Source: DATBGZ01 sp036557785
GTDB lineage: Bacteria; Actinomycetota; Actinomycetes; Mycobacteriales; Micromonosporaceae
Direction of reading: 5' to 3'
NCBI GenBank assembly: GCA_036557785.1
Contig: DATBGZ010000058.1
Location: forward strand, 1-41,831
Length of the DNA: 41,831 nt
Each line of letters starts with the position of its first letter. Positions within the stretch are counted from its first letter, which is position 1. Below the pieces are notes generated by a model. It was not told where the DNA came from and ran no database searches. It saw only the letters and a program-made list of their open reading frames with translations. A program made the position numbers and the translations under genes. Of this stretch, positions 7,353 through 17,341 are shown piece after piece.

Positions 7353-9353
7353 TCACGGGTTGCCGGTCGTGGCGAGGCGTTGCAGTTGCGGCAGCAGCCA
7401 CGGCGCGATGAGCTGCGCGACGCCGGCCGGCGTGAAGTGCAGCCCGTCGCTGCGGACGCGCAGGCCGTTGATGCTCCACGTGAACGTCCCCTGTGGACAG
7501 ACAACGCGGTTCAGGTCCAACACGGTGACCGTGCCCGGGTGCTTGGCGGCCTCGCCACGCAACAGCGCGTTCCACGCGTCGACCCGAGCCGGCTGGTCCT
7601 CCGGGTAGAGGCCGCCCGAGGGTGTCTCGGCCCGGTGGGTGTAGGGCGCGGTGAGCAACACCACCCGGGCGCCGCGGGAGCCGGCGATGCTCACCGCCTG
7701 GTCGAGTTGGCCCATGAGATAGCCGTCGAACGATGCCTGGCCGACGTGCTGGTACTGCCCGTCCAGCGTGGCGTCCATGAACTCCCACCGGTCGAGCAGG
7801 ATCACCGAGACGTCCGGGTCGTCGCCCTCGACCGCGGAGCGCCACCGCGAGGGCCACTCGGGACAGTTCGGGTAGAGGGTGTGGGGCGTGCCGAGCTCCA
7901 GGATCTGGTCCAGCAGCGTGATGCCGCAGCCCTGGATCGCCGGTACGTGCACGTCGAGCTGCGGGTGGTCGGGCAGGTAGGTGCCCAGCGTCCACGACAC
8001 CGAGTCGCCGAAGAAGTCCACCCGGGGCAGGGCTCCGGGCCGCCGCCCCGGCCGTTGCGTCGGCGGCGGCGCGTGTGAGGCGCTCGTCCCGGTCGGCGCC
8101 GGGGCCGCCGGCATCGGGAGAATCGCACTGCGCACCGCGCCGGCCGGCGTGAGCGCCGGGAGCGCGCTGGCGGCCGCCGCGAGCGCCGCCGATGCCGCCA
8201 CCGCCACGACCGTGACCCCGACGGGTGCCGCCCAGCGCGGCGAGGGCAGCCAACGCGGCCGTACGCCGCGGCGTACGGGCAGCTCCACCAGAGCGGCCGA
8301 GGCGGCCGCGACGAGCAGGGTGAGTCCGACCCGTACGCCCAGCAGCGCCGGCCCCGCCAGGCCGGTGCGGTCGGCGTTGAGGAGGGCGTAGAGCGGCCAG
8401 TGCCACAGGTAGACGCCGTACGAGATGCGGCCCAGCCACACCAGCGGCGCCACCGCGAGCAGCCGGGCGGTCACCGATCGGGGGTGGACCACGGTGTGGG
8501 CGAGCACGGCCGCGACGCTGAGCGCGGCGATCGTGAGGCCGCCGCGGTAGAGCCAGTCGGCGCTGCCGTTCGCGTGCGTCCAGAGCCAGGCCAGCGCGGC
8601 GAGCCCGGCCAGCGCCACGCCACCGAGCCAGCGGTCCCAGCCGGCGCCGGTGTTCCCCACTGTGGCCCGGGCGAGGAGGATCGCGAGGGCACAGCCGATG
8701 AGCAGGGCCTGTGCCCGGGAGTCGGTGCCGAAGTAGTCGCGGTCGGGGTCGTCCGGGCGGTACAGCCGGAAGGACATCACGACCGAGGCGACCGTGCCGA
8801 GCAGGGCGACCGCGAGCAGCCCGGCCCGCCCCCGGCGCCACCGCAGGGCCAGCACCACGACCAGGGGCCACAGCAGGTAGAACTGCTCCTCGATGCCGAG
8901 CGACCAGGTGTGCTGCAGCGGCGACGGGTCCGCGGTCTGCGCGAAGTACCCCGACCCTCGGTAGATCATCCGCCAGTTCGCCACGTACCCGAGCGCGGCC
9001 AGCGTGTCGCCCCGCAGCAGCGCGGTGTCTTCGGGCGGCACGATGACCCGCCCCAGCACGACGACCGCGGCGAGCATGACCAGCAGCGCCGGCAGCAGCC
9101 GCCGCGCCCGCCGACCCCAGAAGGCGGGCAGCCGCACCCGGCCCACGCGGTCGTGCTCGGCGAGCAGCAGCGAGGTGATCAGGAAGCCCGAGAGCACGAA
9201 GAAGGCATCCACGCCCAGGAAGCCGCCGGGCAGGAACGCGACTCCGCCGTGGAAGAGCAGGACGCCGAGGACGGCGACGGCACGCACGCCGTCGAGTGCG
9301 GGCTGGTACGCGAAGGTCGGCGCGCGTGTCGTGGCCGTGCCCGTTACGCCCAT
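7353..9353 (-). CDS. Membrane O-acyltransferase (acyltransferase-3) with C-terminal SGNH domain
   Basis: A 666-residue protein of the OafA/YrhL type. The first ~360 residues form the multi-helix acyltransferase-3 domain, with the conserved opening ALDGVRAVAVLGVLLFH, GVDAFFVLSGFLIT, FWGRRARRLLPAL, and HTWSLGIEEQFYLLWP. After a Pro/Thr-rich linker comes an extracellular SGNH-hydrolase-like domain with the nucleophile block FFGDSVS and the C-terminal DGLHFTPAG (Asp-x-x-His pair). Such fusions transfer acyl groups, often acetyl, to cell-surface glycans or secreted sugars; the substrate is not visible here. ATG 9353 is the only sensible start (domain begins about 15 residues later). No strong ribosome site precedes it, and a possible promoter ends 11 bases upstream, so a short-leader transcript is likely. 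Confidence 0.93.
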   Translation of the reverse strand: MGVTGTATTRAPTFAYQPALDGVRAVAVLGVLLFHGGVAFLPGGFLGVDAFFVLSGFLITSLLLAEHDRVGRVRLPAFWGRRARRLLPALLVMLAAVVVLGRVIVPPEDTALLRGDTLAALGYVANWRMIYRGSGYFAQTADPSPLQHTWSLGIEEQFYLLWPLVVVLALRWRRGRAGLLAVALLGTVASVVMSFRLYRPDDPDRDYFGTDSRAQALLIGCALAILLARATVGNTGAGWDRWLGGVALAGLAALAWLWTHANGSADWLYRGGLTIAALSVAAVLAHTVVHPRSVTARLLAVAPLVWLGRISYGVYLWHWPLYALLNADRTGLAGPALLGVRVGLTLLVAAASAALVELPVRRGVRPRWLPSPRWAAPVGVTVVAVAASAALAAAASALPALTPAGAVRSAILPMPAAPAPTGTSASHAPPPTQRPGRRPGALPRVDFFGDSVSWTLGTYLPDHPQLDVHVPAIQGCGITLLDQILELGTPHTLYPNCPEWPSRWRSAVEGDDPDVSVILLDRWEFMDATLDGQYQHVGQASFDGYLMGQLDQAVSIAGSRGARVVLLTAPYTHRAETPSGGLYPEDQPARVDAWNALLRGEAAKHPGTVTVLDLNRVVCPQGTFTWSINGLRVRSDGLHFTPAGVAQLIAPWLLPQLQRLATTGNP

Positions 9354-9364
9354 AACGTGCAGCT

Positions 9365-9394
9365 TTACACCGATACGGACCGTTCGCGGATCAA
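9365..9394 (-). promoter_or_regulatory. Possible promoter of the acyltransferase gene
   Basis: On the minus strand TTGATC (9394-9389) and GTGTAA (9370-9365) are separated by 18 bases, and the -10-like box ends 11 bases before ATG 9353. The match is only moderate, but it fits the absence of a ribosome site at that start. Confidence 0.3.
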
Positions 9395-9467
9395 CGGCCA
9401 GCCTGTCGCGCTGTGGTCCTCGTCGCCGTGGGGGCTGGCCGGCACCGCGTCCGTCTACGGTATTGCC

Positions 9468-12269
9468 GTGATCGCTGACCTCGTCGCCGAACTGCGCCGC
9501 GCCGGCGTGGCCGAGGTGGACGCGTCCACCCGGCGACGGACCGAGTACTCCACCGACGCCTCCCTGTACCGGGTCCTCCCCCAGGCCGTCGCGTTCCCAC
9601 GCCACGCCGACGAGGTCCTCGCGGCGGTCGGGACCTGCCGGGCGCTCGGGATTCCGGTCACCGCCCGGGGCGCGGGCACCTCGATCGCCGGCAACGCCGT
9701 GGGCACGGGTCTGGTCCTCGACTTCTCCCGCCATCTCAACCGGGTTCGCGCCATCGACGCCGACGCCCGCACCGCTCTCGTCGAACCCGGCCTGGTCCTC
9801 GCCGACCTGCAGGCGGCGGCGCGCCCGTACGGGCTACGGTTCGGCCCTGATCCGTCGACCCACAACCGGTGCACGATCGGCGGGATGATCGGCAACAACG
9901 CCTGTGGCTCGCGGGCGCTGGGGTACGGCCGGACCTCGGACAACGTGGCCGCCCTCGACCTGGTCACCGCGGCCGGCGAGTGGCTCGATCCCGCATCGCC
10001 CACAGTGGAGGGTCTGCGCCGGCTGGTCGCGGCGAACCTCGCCACGATCCGTACCGAGTTCGGCAGGTTCGGCCGCCAAGTCTCCGGTTACTCGCTGGAA
10101 CACCTGCTCCCCGAGCGCTTCGACCTGGCCCGCGCGCTGGTCGGCACCGAGGGCACGCTCGGGGTCATCACCGGCGCGACGCTGAAGCTGGTGCGGGCGC
10201 CGGCCGCCACCGTGCTGGTGGCGCTGGGCTACCCGGGCATGGCCGACGCCGCCGACGCGGTCCCGGCGCTGCTTCCGCTGAGCCCGGTGGCCATCGAGGG
10301 CATGGACCGTCGCATCGTCGAGGTCTTCGCCCGCACGCACGGACCGGCGGCCGTGCCGGCGCTGCCCCGCGGCAACGGCTGGCTCTTCGTCGAGCTCGCG
10401 GGGGCGACGGCGGAGCAGGCGCGCTCGGCCGCCGGACGGCTGATCGCCGCGGCCGGGGCGCTCGAGGCCAGGATCGTCGCCGAGCCCGGTGAGGCCGCCG
10501 CAGTCTGGCGGATCCGCGAGGACGGGGCAGGTCTCGCCTCACGGCCCGTCGACGGGCGTCGCTCCTGGGCGGGCTGGGAGGACGCGGCCGTGCCACCGCG
10601 GTTCCTCGGCGCGTACCTGCGCGAGTTCGATGAGCTCATGACCGCGCACGCGGTCTCGGGTGTCCCCTATGGACACTTCGGCGACGGCTGCGTCCACCTG
10701 CGCATCGATTTCCCGCTCGACCGCGCCGGTGGCGTCGGCGTGTTCCGGTCGTTCCTGTTCGACGCGGCGCGGCTGGTCGCGAAGTACGGCGGCTCGATGT
10801 CGGGCGAGCACGGGGATGGTCGGGCGCGCGGCGAGCTGCTGCCGCTCATGTACTCACCCGCCGCCATCGAGCTGTTCGAGGCGACGAAGGCGATCTTCGA
10901 CCCGGGCGACCTGCTCAACCCGGGCGTCATCGTCCGACCCCGCCCGCTCGACGCCGACCTGCGGGTGCCGGCGGCGCGGCCGGTGCTCGACGCCTCGCTG
11001 CGCCCTGAGCCCCGGCGGCGCCGCGAGTTCGCCTTCGCCTACCACGAGGACGCCGGAGACTTCTCCGCCGCGGTGCACCGGTGCACCGGCGTCGGAAAGT
11101 GCCGTGCCGACACCACCGCGTCGGGCGGCGTCATGTGTCCGTCCTATGTGGCCACCCGGGACGAGAAGGACTCCACGCGCGGGCGGGCACGCGTGCTGCA
11201 GGAGATGGTCAACGGCACGCTCGTGCGCGACGGCTGGCGCTCCGCCGAGGTCCGCGAGTCACTCGACCTGTGCCTGGCGTGCAAGGGCTGCTCCTCGGAC
11301 TGCCCCACCGGCGTGGACATGGCCAGCTACAAGGCCGAGGTCCTGCATCAGGCCTACCGCGGCCGGCCGCGACCCATCAGCCACTACAGCCTGGGCTGGC
11401 TACCGCGCTGGGCCCGGCTCGCCGCGGCCGCGCCGACGCTGGTCAACGCGGCGCTGCGCGGGCCGTGGTCGGGTCCGGGCAAGCGGCTGGCCGGCCTGGA
11501 CGCCCGGCGCGACCCACCCGCCTTCGCCCGGTCGACGTTCCGTCGCTGGTTCGCCGACCACCCGGTGGCACCGGGCGAGGAGATAGTGCTCTGGGTCGAT
11601 ACCTTCACCAACCACTTCTCCCCGCAGGTCGGCATCGCGGCGGTGCGGGTGCTGGAGCGGGCCGGTTTCTCCGTACGGATTCCGCGCCGCGGGCTGTGCT
11701 GCGCTCTGACCTGGATCAGCACCGGCCAGCTCGACACGGCCCGGCGCATCCTGCGGCGCAGCCTGGGCGAGCTGGCACCCTCCGTGCGCTCGGGCGTGCC
11801 GGTGGTCGGCCTGGAGCCGTCGTGCACTGCGGTGTTCCGCGGCGACGCGGCCGAGCTGGTGCCCGACCAGCCGGCCGTTCCGATGTGGACGCTGGCCGAG
11901 CTGTTGACCGAGCGCGGGGCGGAGCTGCCCGACCTGGCCGGCGTGACCGCCGTCGCCCAGCCCCACTGCCACCACCACGCGGTGATGGGCTGGTCGGCCG
12001 ACCGAGCGCTGCTCGCCCGGGCCGGCGCCACGGTGACCGCGGTAGGTGGCTGCTGCGGACTCGCCGGCAACTTCGGCGTCGAGCGCGGCCACTTCGAGGT
12101 GTCGCGGGCGGTGGCCGAACACGCGCTGCTGCCGGCCGTACGGTCGGCCGACCCCGACGCCGTCATCCTCGCGGACGGTTTCTCCTGCCGGACCCAACTC
12201 GGTCAGCTTGGCGACCGGTCCGGCATCCACCTCGCCGAACTGCTCGCCGACCCGCCGACCCTCGGGTGA
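9468..12269 (+). CDS. FAD-linked / Fe-S (GlcD-GlcF fusion type) oxidoreductase
   Basis: A 933-residue fusion of a flavin dehydrogenase and an iron-sulfur subunit. The N-terminal half has the PCMH-type FAD-binding blocks (PVTARGAGTSIAGN, PSTHNRCTIGGMIGNNACGS) and the FAD-oxidase C-terminal region (YGHFGDGCVHLRI, SGEHGDGRARGELL). The second half has a Cys-rich region at C539, C545 and C557, a 4Fe-4S motif C602-x2-C605-x2-C608-x3-C612-Pro, and two CCG-type blocks (RRGLCCAL, VGGCCGLAGNFG) as in GlcF and heterodisulfide-reductase-like proteins. It probably oxidises a 2-hydroxyacid such as D-lactate or glycolate and passes electrons to the respiratory chain; the substrate cannot be read off. GTG 9468 is chosen because homology begins at once. 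No ribosome site is visible, and TACGGT ends seven bases upstream, so a leaderless message is possible. It is divergent from the acyltransferase gene. Confidence 0.92.
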   Translation: MIADLVAELRRAGVAEVDASTRRRTEYSTDASLYRVLPQAVAFPRHADEVLAAVGTCRALGIPVTARGAGTSIAGNAVGTGLVLDFSRHLNRVRAIDADARTALVEPGLVLADLQAAARPYGLRFGPDPSTHNRCTIGGMIGNNACGSRALGYGRTSDNVAALDLVTAAGEWLDPASPTVEGLRRLVAANLATIRTEFGRFGRQVSGYSLEHLLPERFDLARALVGTEGTLGVITGATLKLVRAPAATVLVALGYPGMADAADAVPALLPLSPVAIEGMDRRIVEVFARTHGPAAVPALPRGNGWLFVELAGATAEQARSAAGRLIAAAGALEARIVAEPGEAAAVWRIREDGAGLASRPVDGRRSWAGWEDAAVPPRFLGAYLREFDELMTAHAVSGVPYGHFGDGCVHLRIDFPLDRAGGVGVFRSFLFDAARLVAKYGGSMSGEHGDGRARGELLPLMYSPAAIELFEATKAIFDPGDLLNPGVIVRPRPLDADLRVPAARPVLDASLRPEPRRRREFAFAYHEDAGDFSAAVHRCTGVGKCRADTTASGGVMCPSYVATRDEKDSTRGRARVLQEMVNGTLVRDGWRSAEVRESLDLCLACKGCSSDCPTGVDMASYKAEVLHQAYRGRPRPISHYSLGWLPRWARLAAAAPTLVNAALRGPWSGPGKRLAGLDARRDPPAFARSTFRRWFADHPVAPGEEIVLWVDTFTNHFSPQVGIAAVRVLERAGFSVRIPRRGLCCALTWISTGQLDTARRILRRSLGELAPSVRSGVPVVGLEPSCTAVFRGDAAELVPDQPAVPMWTLAELLTERGAELPDLAGVTAVAQPHCHHHAVMGWSADRALLARAGATVTAVGGCCGLAGNFGVERGHFEVSRAVAEHALLPAVRSADPDAVILADGFSCRTQLGQLGDRSGIHLAELLADPPTLG

Positions 12270-12292
12270 GGGCGGCGCCGGCCCACAAGGAC

Positions 12293-12320
12293 TTCACAGC
12301 ATCTACGCAGCTTGTATTCA
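12293..12320 (+). promoter_or_regulatory. Possible promoter of the export operon
   Basis: TTCACA (12293-12298) and TATTCA (12315-12320) are separated by 16 bases, about 60 bp ahead of the first adaptor gene. This is the most promoter-like pair in the gap after the dehydrogenase; the match is modest. Confidence 0.3.
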
Positions 12321-12380
12321 GGTCCGGCACTTAACGTCTGCCCGCGCAAGTCACTCCCGTGCGAGGAGACCTCACCTGCC

Positions 12381-13607
12381 ATGAGCCTGACATCGATGCT
12401 GCGCCGTATCTCCAGGCGTACCTGGCTCATCCTGTCCATCGCCGTCGTCGCCGCCACCGGAACCGGCATCTGGGTCTTCGGCTTCCTGCTGCCCGCGGGA
12501 GGCGACCAATCGCCGGCGACCACGCGAACCGCGACCGCGAGCCGGCAGACCCTGGAGAAGGCCGTGACGACCACCGGGTCGGTCACGCCCGCGATCCAGG
12601 ACGACGTCTCGTTCGACGTCGCGGGGACCGTGACCTCGGTCGCCGTGACGGCGGGTGACACGGTCAAGAAGGGCGGCGTCCTCGCGACGGTCGACAAGCT
12701 CCAGGTCAACGCGGACCTGCTCGACGCGAAGGCGACGCTCGCCTCGGCCAGAGCCAGCCTGGCCTCGGCGCAGGACGCCAACGATGGAAGCTCGGCGGCG
12801 CAGGCACGGGTCAACGCCGCCGCGGCCGCGGTCGATGTGGCGAAGGCGTCGGTCAGCCAGGCGCAGGCCGCCATGGCCGACACGACCCTCGTCGCGCCGC
12901 ACGCGGGGCTGGTCACCGTGGTGAACATCGCGGTCGGTGACCGGGTCTCCGCGGGCGGATCGCCGACCAGCGGCTCATCGACCAGTGCCACGTCCTCATC
13001 GAGTGCCACGTCGGCCCAGTTCACCATCGTGAGCACGGACGCCTGGGTCGTCGACGCGACCATCGGAGAGACGGACATCGCCAACGTCAAGGTCGGGCAG
13101 CAGGTCGCGCTGAGCACCGACGACCGCAAACAGCTCACGGGCAAGGTGACGCAGGTCGGCCTGCTCCCGTCGACGACCTCGGGATCGGCGAAGTACCCCG
13201 TGGACATCGCCGTGGATGGCCCCGGTGATGGGCTCTTCGATGGCATCTCGGTGGATGTGCGGATCATCTACGAGAGCCGGGCGAACGTGCTCACCGTGCC
13301 CTCGGCCGCCGTGACGACCAGCAACGGTGTCAGCACCGTCATCGTGGTCGCCAGCGACGGCACCCAGACCAGGCGGCAGGTGACCGTCGGCGAGACGTCC
13401 GGCAACCTCACCGAGATCGTGTCCGGGCTCAGCGAAGGCGACGTCGTGCTCGTCACGACCTTCACCCCGGGCCTGCCGAACCCCGGCAACCAGGGCAACG
13501 TCCCCACGCGCTTCCCGGGCCGGGGGCAGTTCCCCGGCGGCGGGGGATTCCCGACCGGCTTCCCCCGCGGTGGCGGTCAGGGTGGCTTCCCGGGGGGCAA
13601 CCCGTGA
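12381..13607 (+). CDS. MacA/HlyD-type periplasmic-adaptor-like subunit (first)
   Basis: A 408-residue membrane-anchored adaptor. One N-terminal helix (about residues 14-36) is followed by the biotinyl-lipoyl-like half motifs (SFDVAGTVTSVAVTAGDTVKKGGVL and VVAPHAGLVTVVNIAVGDRV-like sequence around 170-190), an Ala-rich helical hairpin between them, and beta-barrel and membrane-proximal domains. The last ~45 residues are a Gly/Pro/Phe-rich tail (FPGRGQFPGGGGFPTGF). In this Gram-positive-type setting the adaptor probably links the downstream ABC permease to the cell wall or an extracellular substrate. It starts the operon; its TGA overlaps the GTG of the ATPase gene (GTGA), implying coupled translation. 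GAGGAG lies about 12 bases before the ATG. The substrate is unknown. Confidence 0.9.
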   Translation: MSLTSMLRRISRRTWLILSIAVVAATGTGIWVFGFLLPAGGDQSPATTRTATASRQTLEKAVTTTGSVTPAIQDDVSFDVAGTVTSVAVTAGDTVKKGGVLATVDKLQVNADLLDAKATLASARASLASAQDANDGSSAAQARVNAAAAAVDVAKASVSQAQAAMADTTLVAPHAGLVTVVNIAVGDRVSAGGSPTSGSSTSATSSSSATSAQFTIVSTDAWVVDATIGETDIANVKVGQQVALSTDDRKQLTGKVTQVGLLPSTTSGSAKYPVDIAVDGPGDGLFDGISVDVRIIYESRANVLTVPSAAVTTSNGVSTVIVVASDGTQTRRQVTVGETSGNLTEIVSGLSEGDVVLVTTFTPGLPNPGNQGNVPTRFPGRGQFPGGGGFPTGFPRGGGQGGFPGGNP

Positions 13608-14343
13608 CCCGCGCCGTCCCGGCCCGCCGACGCGTCCCGCCGTCCCCTGCGGCCTCGTCCCGGACGGTGATCGAGCTCGCCGGCGCACGCAAGACCTACC
13701 GCAGCGGCGCCATCGAGTTCGAGGCACTGCGCGGCATCGACCTGCGCATCGCCGACGGTGAGTACGTGGCGGTGATGGGTCCGTCGGGGTCCGGCAAGTC
13801 GACGCTCATGAACATCCTCGGCTGTCTCGATGTGCTCACCTCCGGCACGTACCGTCTGGGCGGGGCCGACGTCGAGCGGCTCGGCGAGGCGGCACTGGCG
13901 AAGGCACGCAACCGGCAGATCGGGTTCGTGTTCCAGCAGTTCAACCTGCTGCCGATGCTGTCGGCCCTGCACAACGTCGAGCTGCCCTTGGTCTATGGAA
14001 AGGTCGGCAAGGCCGAACGACGCCGCCGGGCGGCCGACGCCCTGGCCCGCGTCGGCCTCGCCAGCGTCCTCGCCAACCGTCCGGGCGAGCTCTCCGGTGG
14101 CCAGCAGCAGCGCGTCGCGGTGGCCCGGGCGCTGGTGACCGAACCCACGATCCTCCTCGCCGACGAACCCTCGGGCAACCTCGACTCAGTGTCCACAGAG
14201 GACGTTCTGACTCTCTTCGACGAGCTGCACGGGACCGGACGCACGATCGTGCTGATCACCCACGAACGCGATGTCGCCCGGCGGGCACGCCGCGTGGTCC
14301 ACCTGCGCGACGGGCAGGTCGTCTCGGACGAGAAGGTCGCCGC

Positions 14344-14347
<4 letters not shown>
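13604..14347 (+). CDS. MacB/LolD-type ABC transporter ATPase
   Basis: A 247-residue nucleotide-binding protein. After a ~20-residue basic leader come Walker A (GPSGSGKST), Q-loop (FVFQQFNLLP), signature (LSGGQQQR), Walker B (ILLADEPSGNLD) and the switch His (LITHE). This is the pattern of the MacB/LolD/FtsE branch, which partners FtsX-fold permeases working by mechanotransmission rather than classical import. The GTG start overlaps the stop of the adaptor gene, and its own stop overlaps the permease start in the same way, so the subunits should be made in fixed ratio. It powers export by the permease that follows. Confidence 0.95.
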
Positions 14348-15577
<1,230 letters not shown>

Positions 15578-15586
15578 AAGGACGCT

Positions 15587-17308
15587 ATGCAGCCCGCACT
15601 GATCCGCTTCCTCAGCCGGCGCCGGAACCGCGTCGGCGCGACCGTGGTGGCGATCGTGGTCGTGGTCGGCGCCGGCGGTGCCGCCGTGCTCGCGGCGAAC
15701 CACGACCCGAACTCCCACTACCGCACCGCGACGGTCGGGTACGCGCAGGTGGCCGAGACACTGCAGCTGACCGGGCAGGTTGCCTCGGCGCACAGCGTCG
15801 CGGCCGCCTTCCAGGTGTCCGGCACCGTCGCCCGGGTGCTCGTCGCCCTGGGCGATCGGGTCGGCAAGGGCCAGGCGCTCGCCGCCCTCGACACCACCGA
15901 CCTCGACTCCGCGGTGACCTCAGCCAAGGATGCGCTCGCCCACGCACGCCAGCAGTTGGCCGACGACCTCTCCGCGCAGAGCAGCGGATCCTCCAGCACC
16001 GCATCACAACCAGCATCGGGCTCGACCGGCTCGGGCAGGTCCGGTGCCCCGTCCTCGGGCCAGGACCCCTCGGTGACCGCCGCGCGCAAGGCGGTCACGA
16101 CCGTGCAGACGGCGCTGCTGGCCCAGTACGAGACCGTCACCACCGCCCAGTCCGCGTCCGCTGCTGCGGCTGACGCGGCTCAGCACGCATGCGCGCCCTT
16201 CCTCGCCGCGACCCTCGACTCTGACACCACAATGGACACGGCCACGGCGCACCGCAGTGCCGACACGAAGAACCGCACCCGTACGCATCCGCAGGCCGGT
16301 ACGGATGGTGCCGCGGGCGGGGCGGGCGACCAGCTCGGGGCGGTCCAGCAACTCCTGACCCAATGCCAGCAGGCGCTGGGCGCGCAGGTGGCGGCGCAGC
16401 AGGAGGTGACGACCGACCAAGGCGTGCTGACCCAGCGGGCGAGCGCGTTGAACGACGCCGTGACCGCGCTGCTCAAGGCGCTCGCGGCAGCGCCCGGGGG
16501 CGCGGTCCCGAGCAGTACGGCCGCGGCCAGCCAGAGCCGGGCACTCGTCGGCGGCACGTCGTCGAAGACATCGGTCACCATCACCGCCGAGCAGATCCTC
16601 GCGGACCGGGCCGCCACCGACAGCGCCGACGCGAAACTCGCCGTGGCCAAGCAGGACCTCTCCCTGGCGAAGCTCTCCAGTCCCATCGACGGCACCGTCG
16701 TCGCGGTGGGCTTGGCCCAGGGCGATCGGGTAACCGCGGGTTCGGCGAGCGCGGCCATCACGGTGCAGGGCGACGGGTACGTCGTGCCGCTGACCGTCCC
16801 CCTGTCCAAGATCGCCAAAGTCGCGGTCGGGCAGTCCGCCGAGGTAGTGCTGCCCGCGTTCGCCGCGACCTACCCGGCCTCGGTGTCGGCCATCGGCGTG
16901 CTCAACGTCTCACAGACGTCGACCCCCTCCTACGCGGTCACCCTCGCCCTCGACTCCGGCACGGACGCCATCCGGATCGGTGCCACCGCACAGGCCACCG
17001 TGACGCTCTCCGCAACCGACTCCGCGCTGAGCGTCCCAACCTCGGCCGTGACCCTGACGACGACAGGGGCGACCGTGCTGGTCCTGCGCGATGGCGTGCC
17101 GACAACCGTGACCGTGCAGGTCGGCGCGGTCGGCGCGGAGCGTACGCAGATCCTGGGCGGTCTGTCCCAGGGCGAGACGGTCGTCGTGGCGGACCTGACC
17201 GCGTCGAGCACGTCCGACGACACGACGACGGGCGGCCTGACCAACCTCGTGCGCGCTCCAGACGGCAGGGGCGGCACCGGCTTCGTCGGCGGACCGGGCG
17301 GCCGGTAG
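15587..17308 (+). CDS. HlyD/MacA-type adaptor (second) with large central insertion
   Basis: A 573-residue second adaptor in the same operon, ten bases after the permease stop, with GAAGGA ahead of ATG 15587. An N-terminal helix (about 18-38) precedes the first lipoyl half (FQVSGTVARVLVALGDRVGKG); the matching half (LSSPIDGTVVAVGLAQGDRV) appears only near residue 365. The roughly 270 residues between are Ala/Gln/Ser/Thr-rich and probably a very long helical hairpin interrupted by a polar linker with His, Arg and two Cys residues. Beta-barrel and membrane-proximal domains follow, then a short Gly-rich end (GGTGFVGGPGGR). Two adaptors around one ATPase and permease is unusual; they may form a hetero-oligomer or one may be substrate-specific. 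Family call firm, function unknown. Confidence 0.88.
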   Translation: MQPALIRFLSRRRNRVGATVVAIVVVVGAGGAAVLAANHDPNSHYRTATVGYAQVAETLQLTGQVASAHSVAAAFQVSGTVARVLVALGDRVGKGQALAALDTTDLDSAVTSAKDALAHARQQLADDLSAQSSGSSSTASQPASGSTGSGRSGAPSSGQDPSVTAARKAVTTVQTALLAQYETVTTAQSASAAAADAAQHACAPFLAATLDSDTTMDTATAHRSADTKNRTRTHPQAGTDGAAGGAGDQLGAVQQLLTQCQQALGAQVAAQQEVTTDQGVLTQRASALNDAVTALLKALAAAPGGAVPSSTAAASQSRALVGGTSSKTSVTITAEQILADRAATDSADAKLAVAKQDLSLAKLSSPIDGTVVAVGLAQGDRVTAGSASAAITVQGDGYVVPLTVPLSKIAKVAVGQSAEVVLPAFAATYPASVSAIGVLNVSQTSTPSYAVTLALDSGTDAIRIGATAQATVTLSATDSALSVPTSAVTLTTTGATVLVLRDGVPTTVTVQVGAVGAERTQILGGLSQGETVVVADLTASSTSDDTTTGGLTNLVRAPDGRGGTGFVGGPGGR

Positions 17309-17341
17309 GCCATCGAGCCCGATGCGCCGGGGTGCGGGTGG

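Noticed and set aside
6271..8871. 866-residue minus-strand open frame
   Set aside because: It crosses the serpin antisense and the acyltransferase out of frame. Composition is Arg/Gly/Pro/Ala-rich without motifs.
15578..16173. C-terminal extension of the permease in its original frame
   Set aside because: Past the G6 run the frame yields Arg/His-rich sequence and overlaps the second adaptor gene; the true permease helices are in the neighbouring frame.
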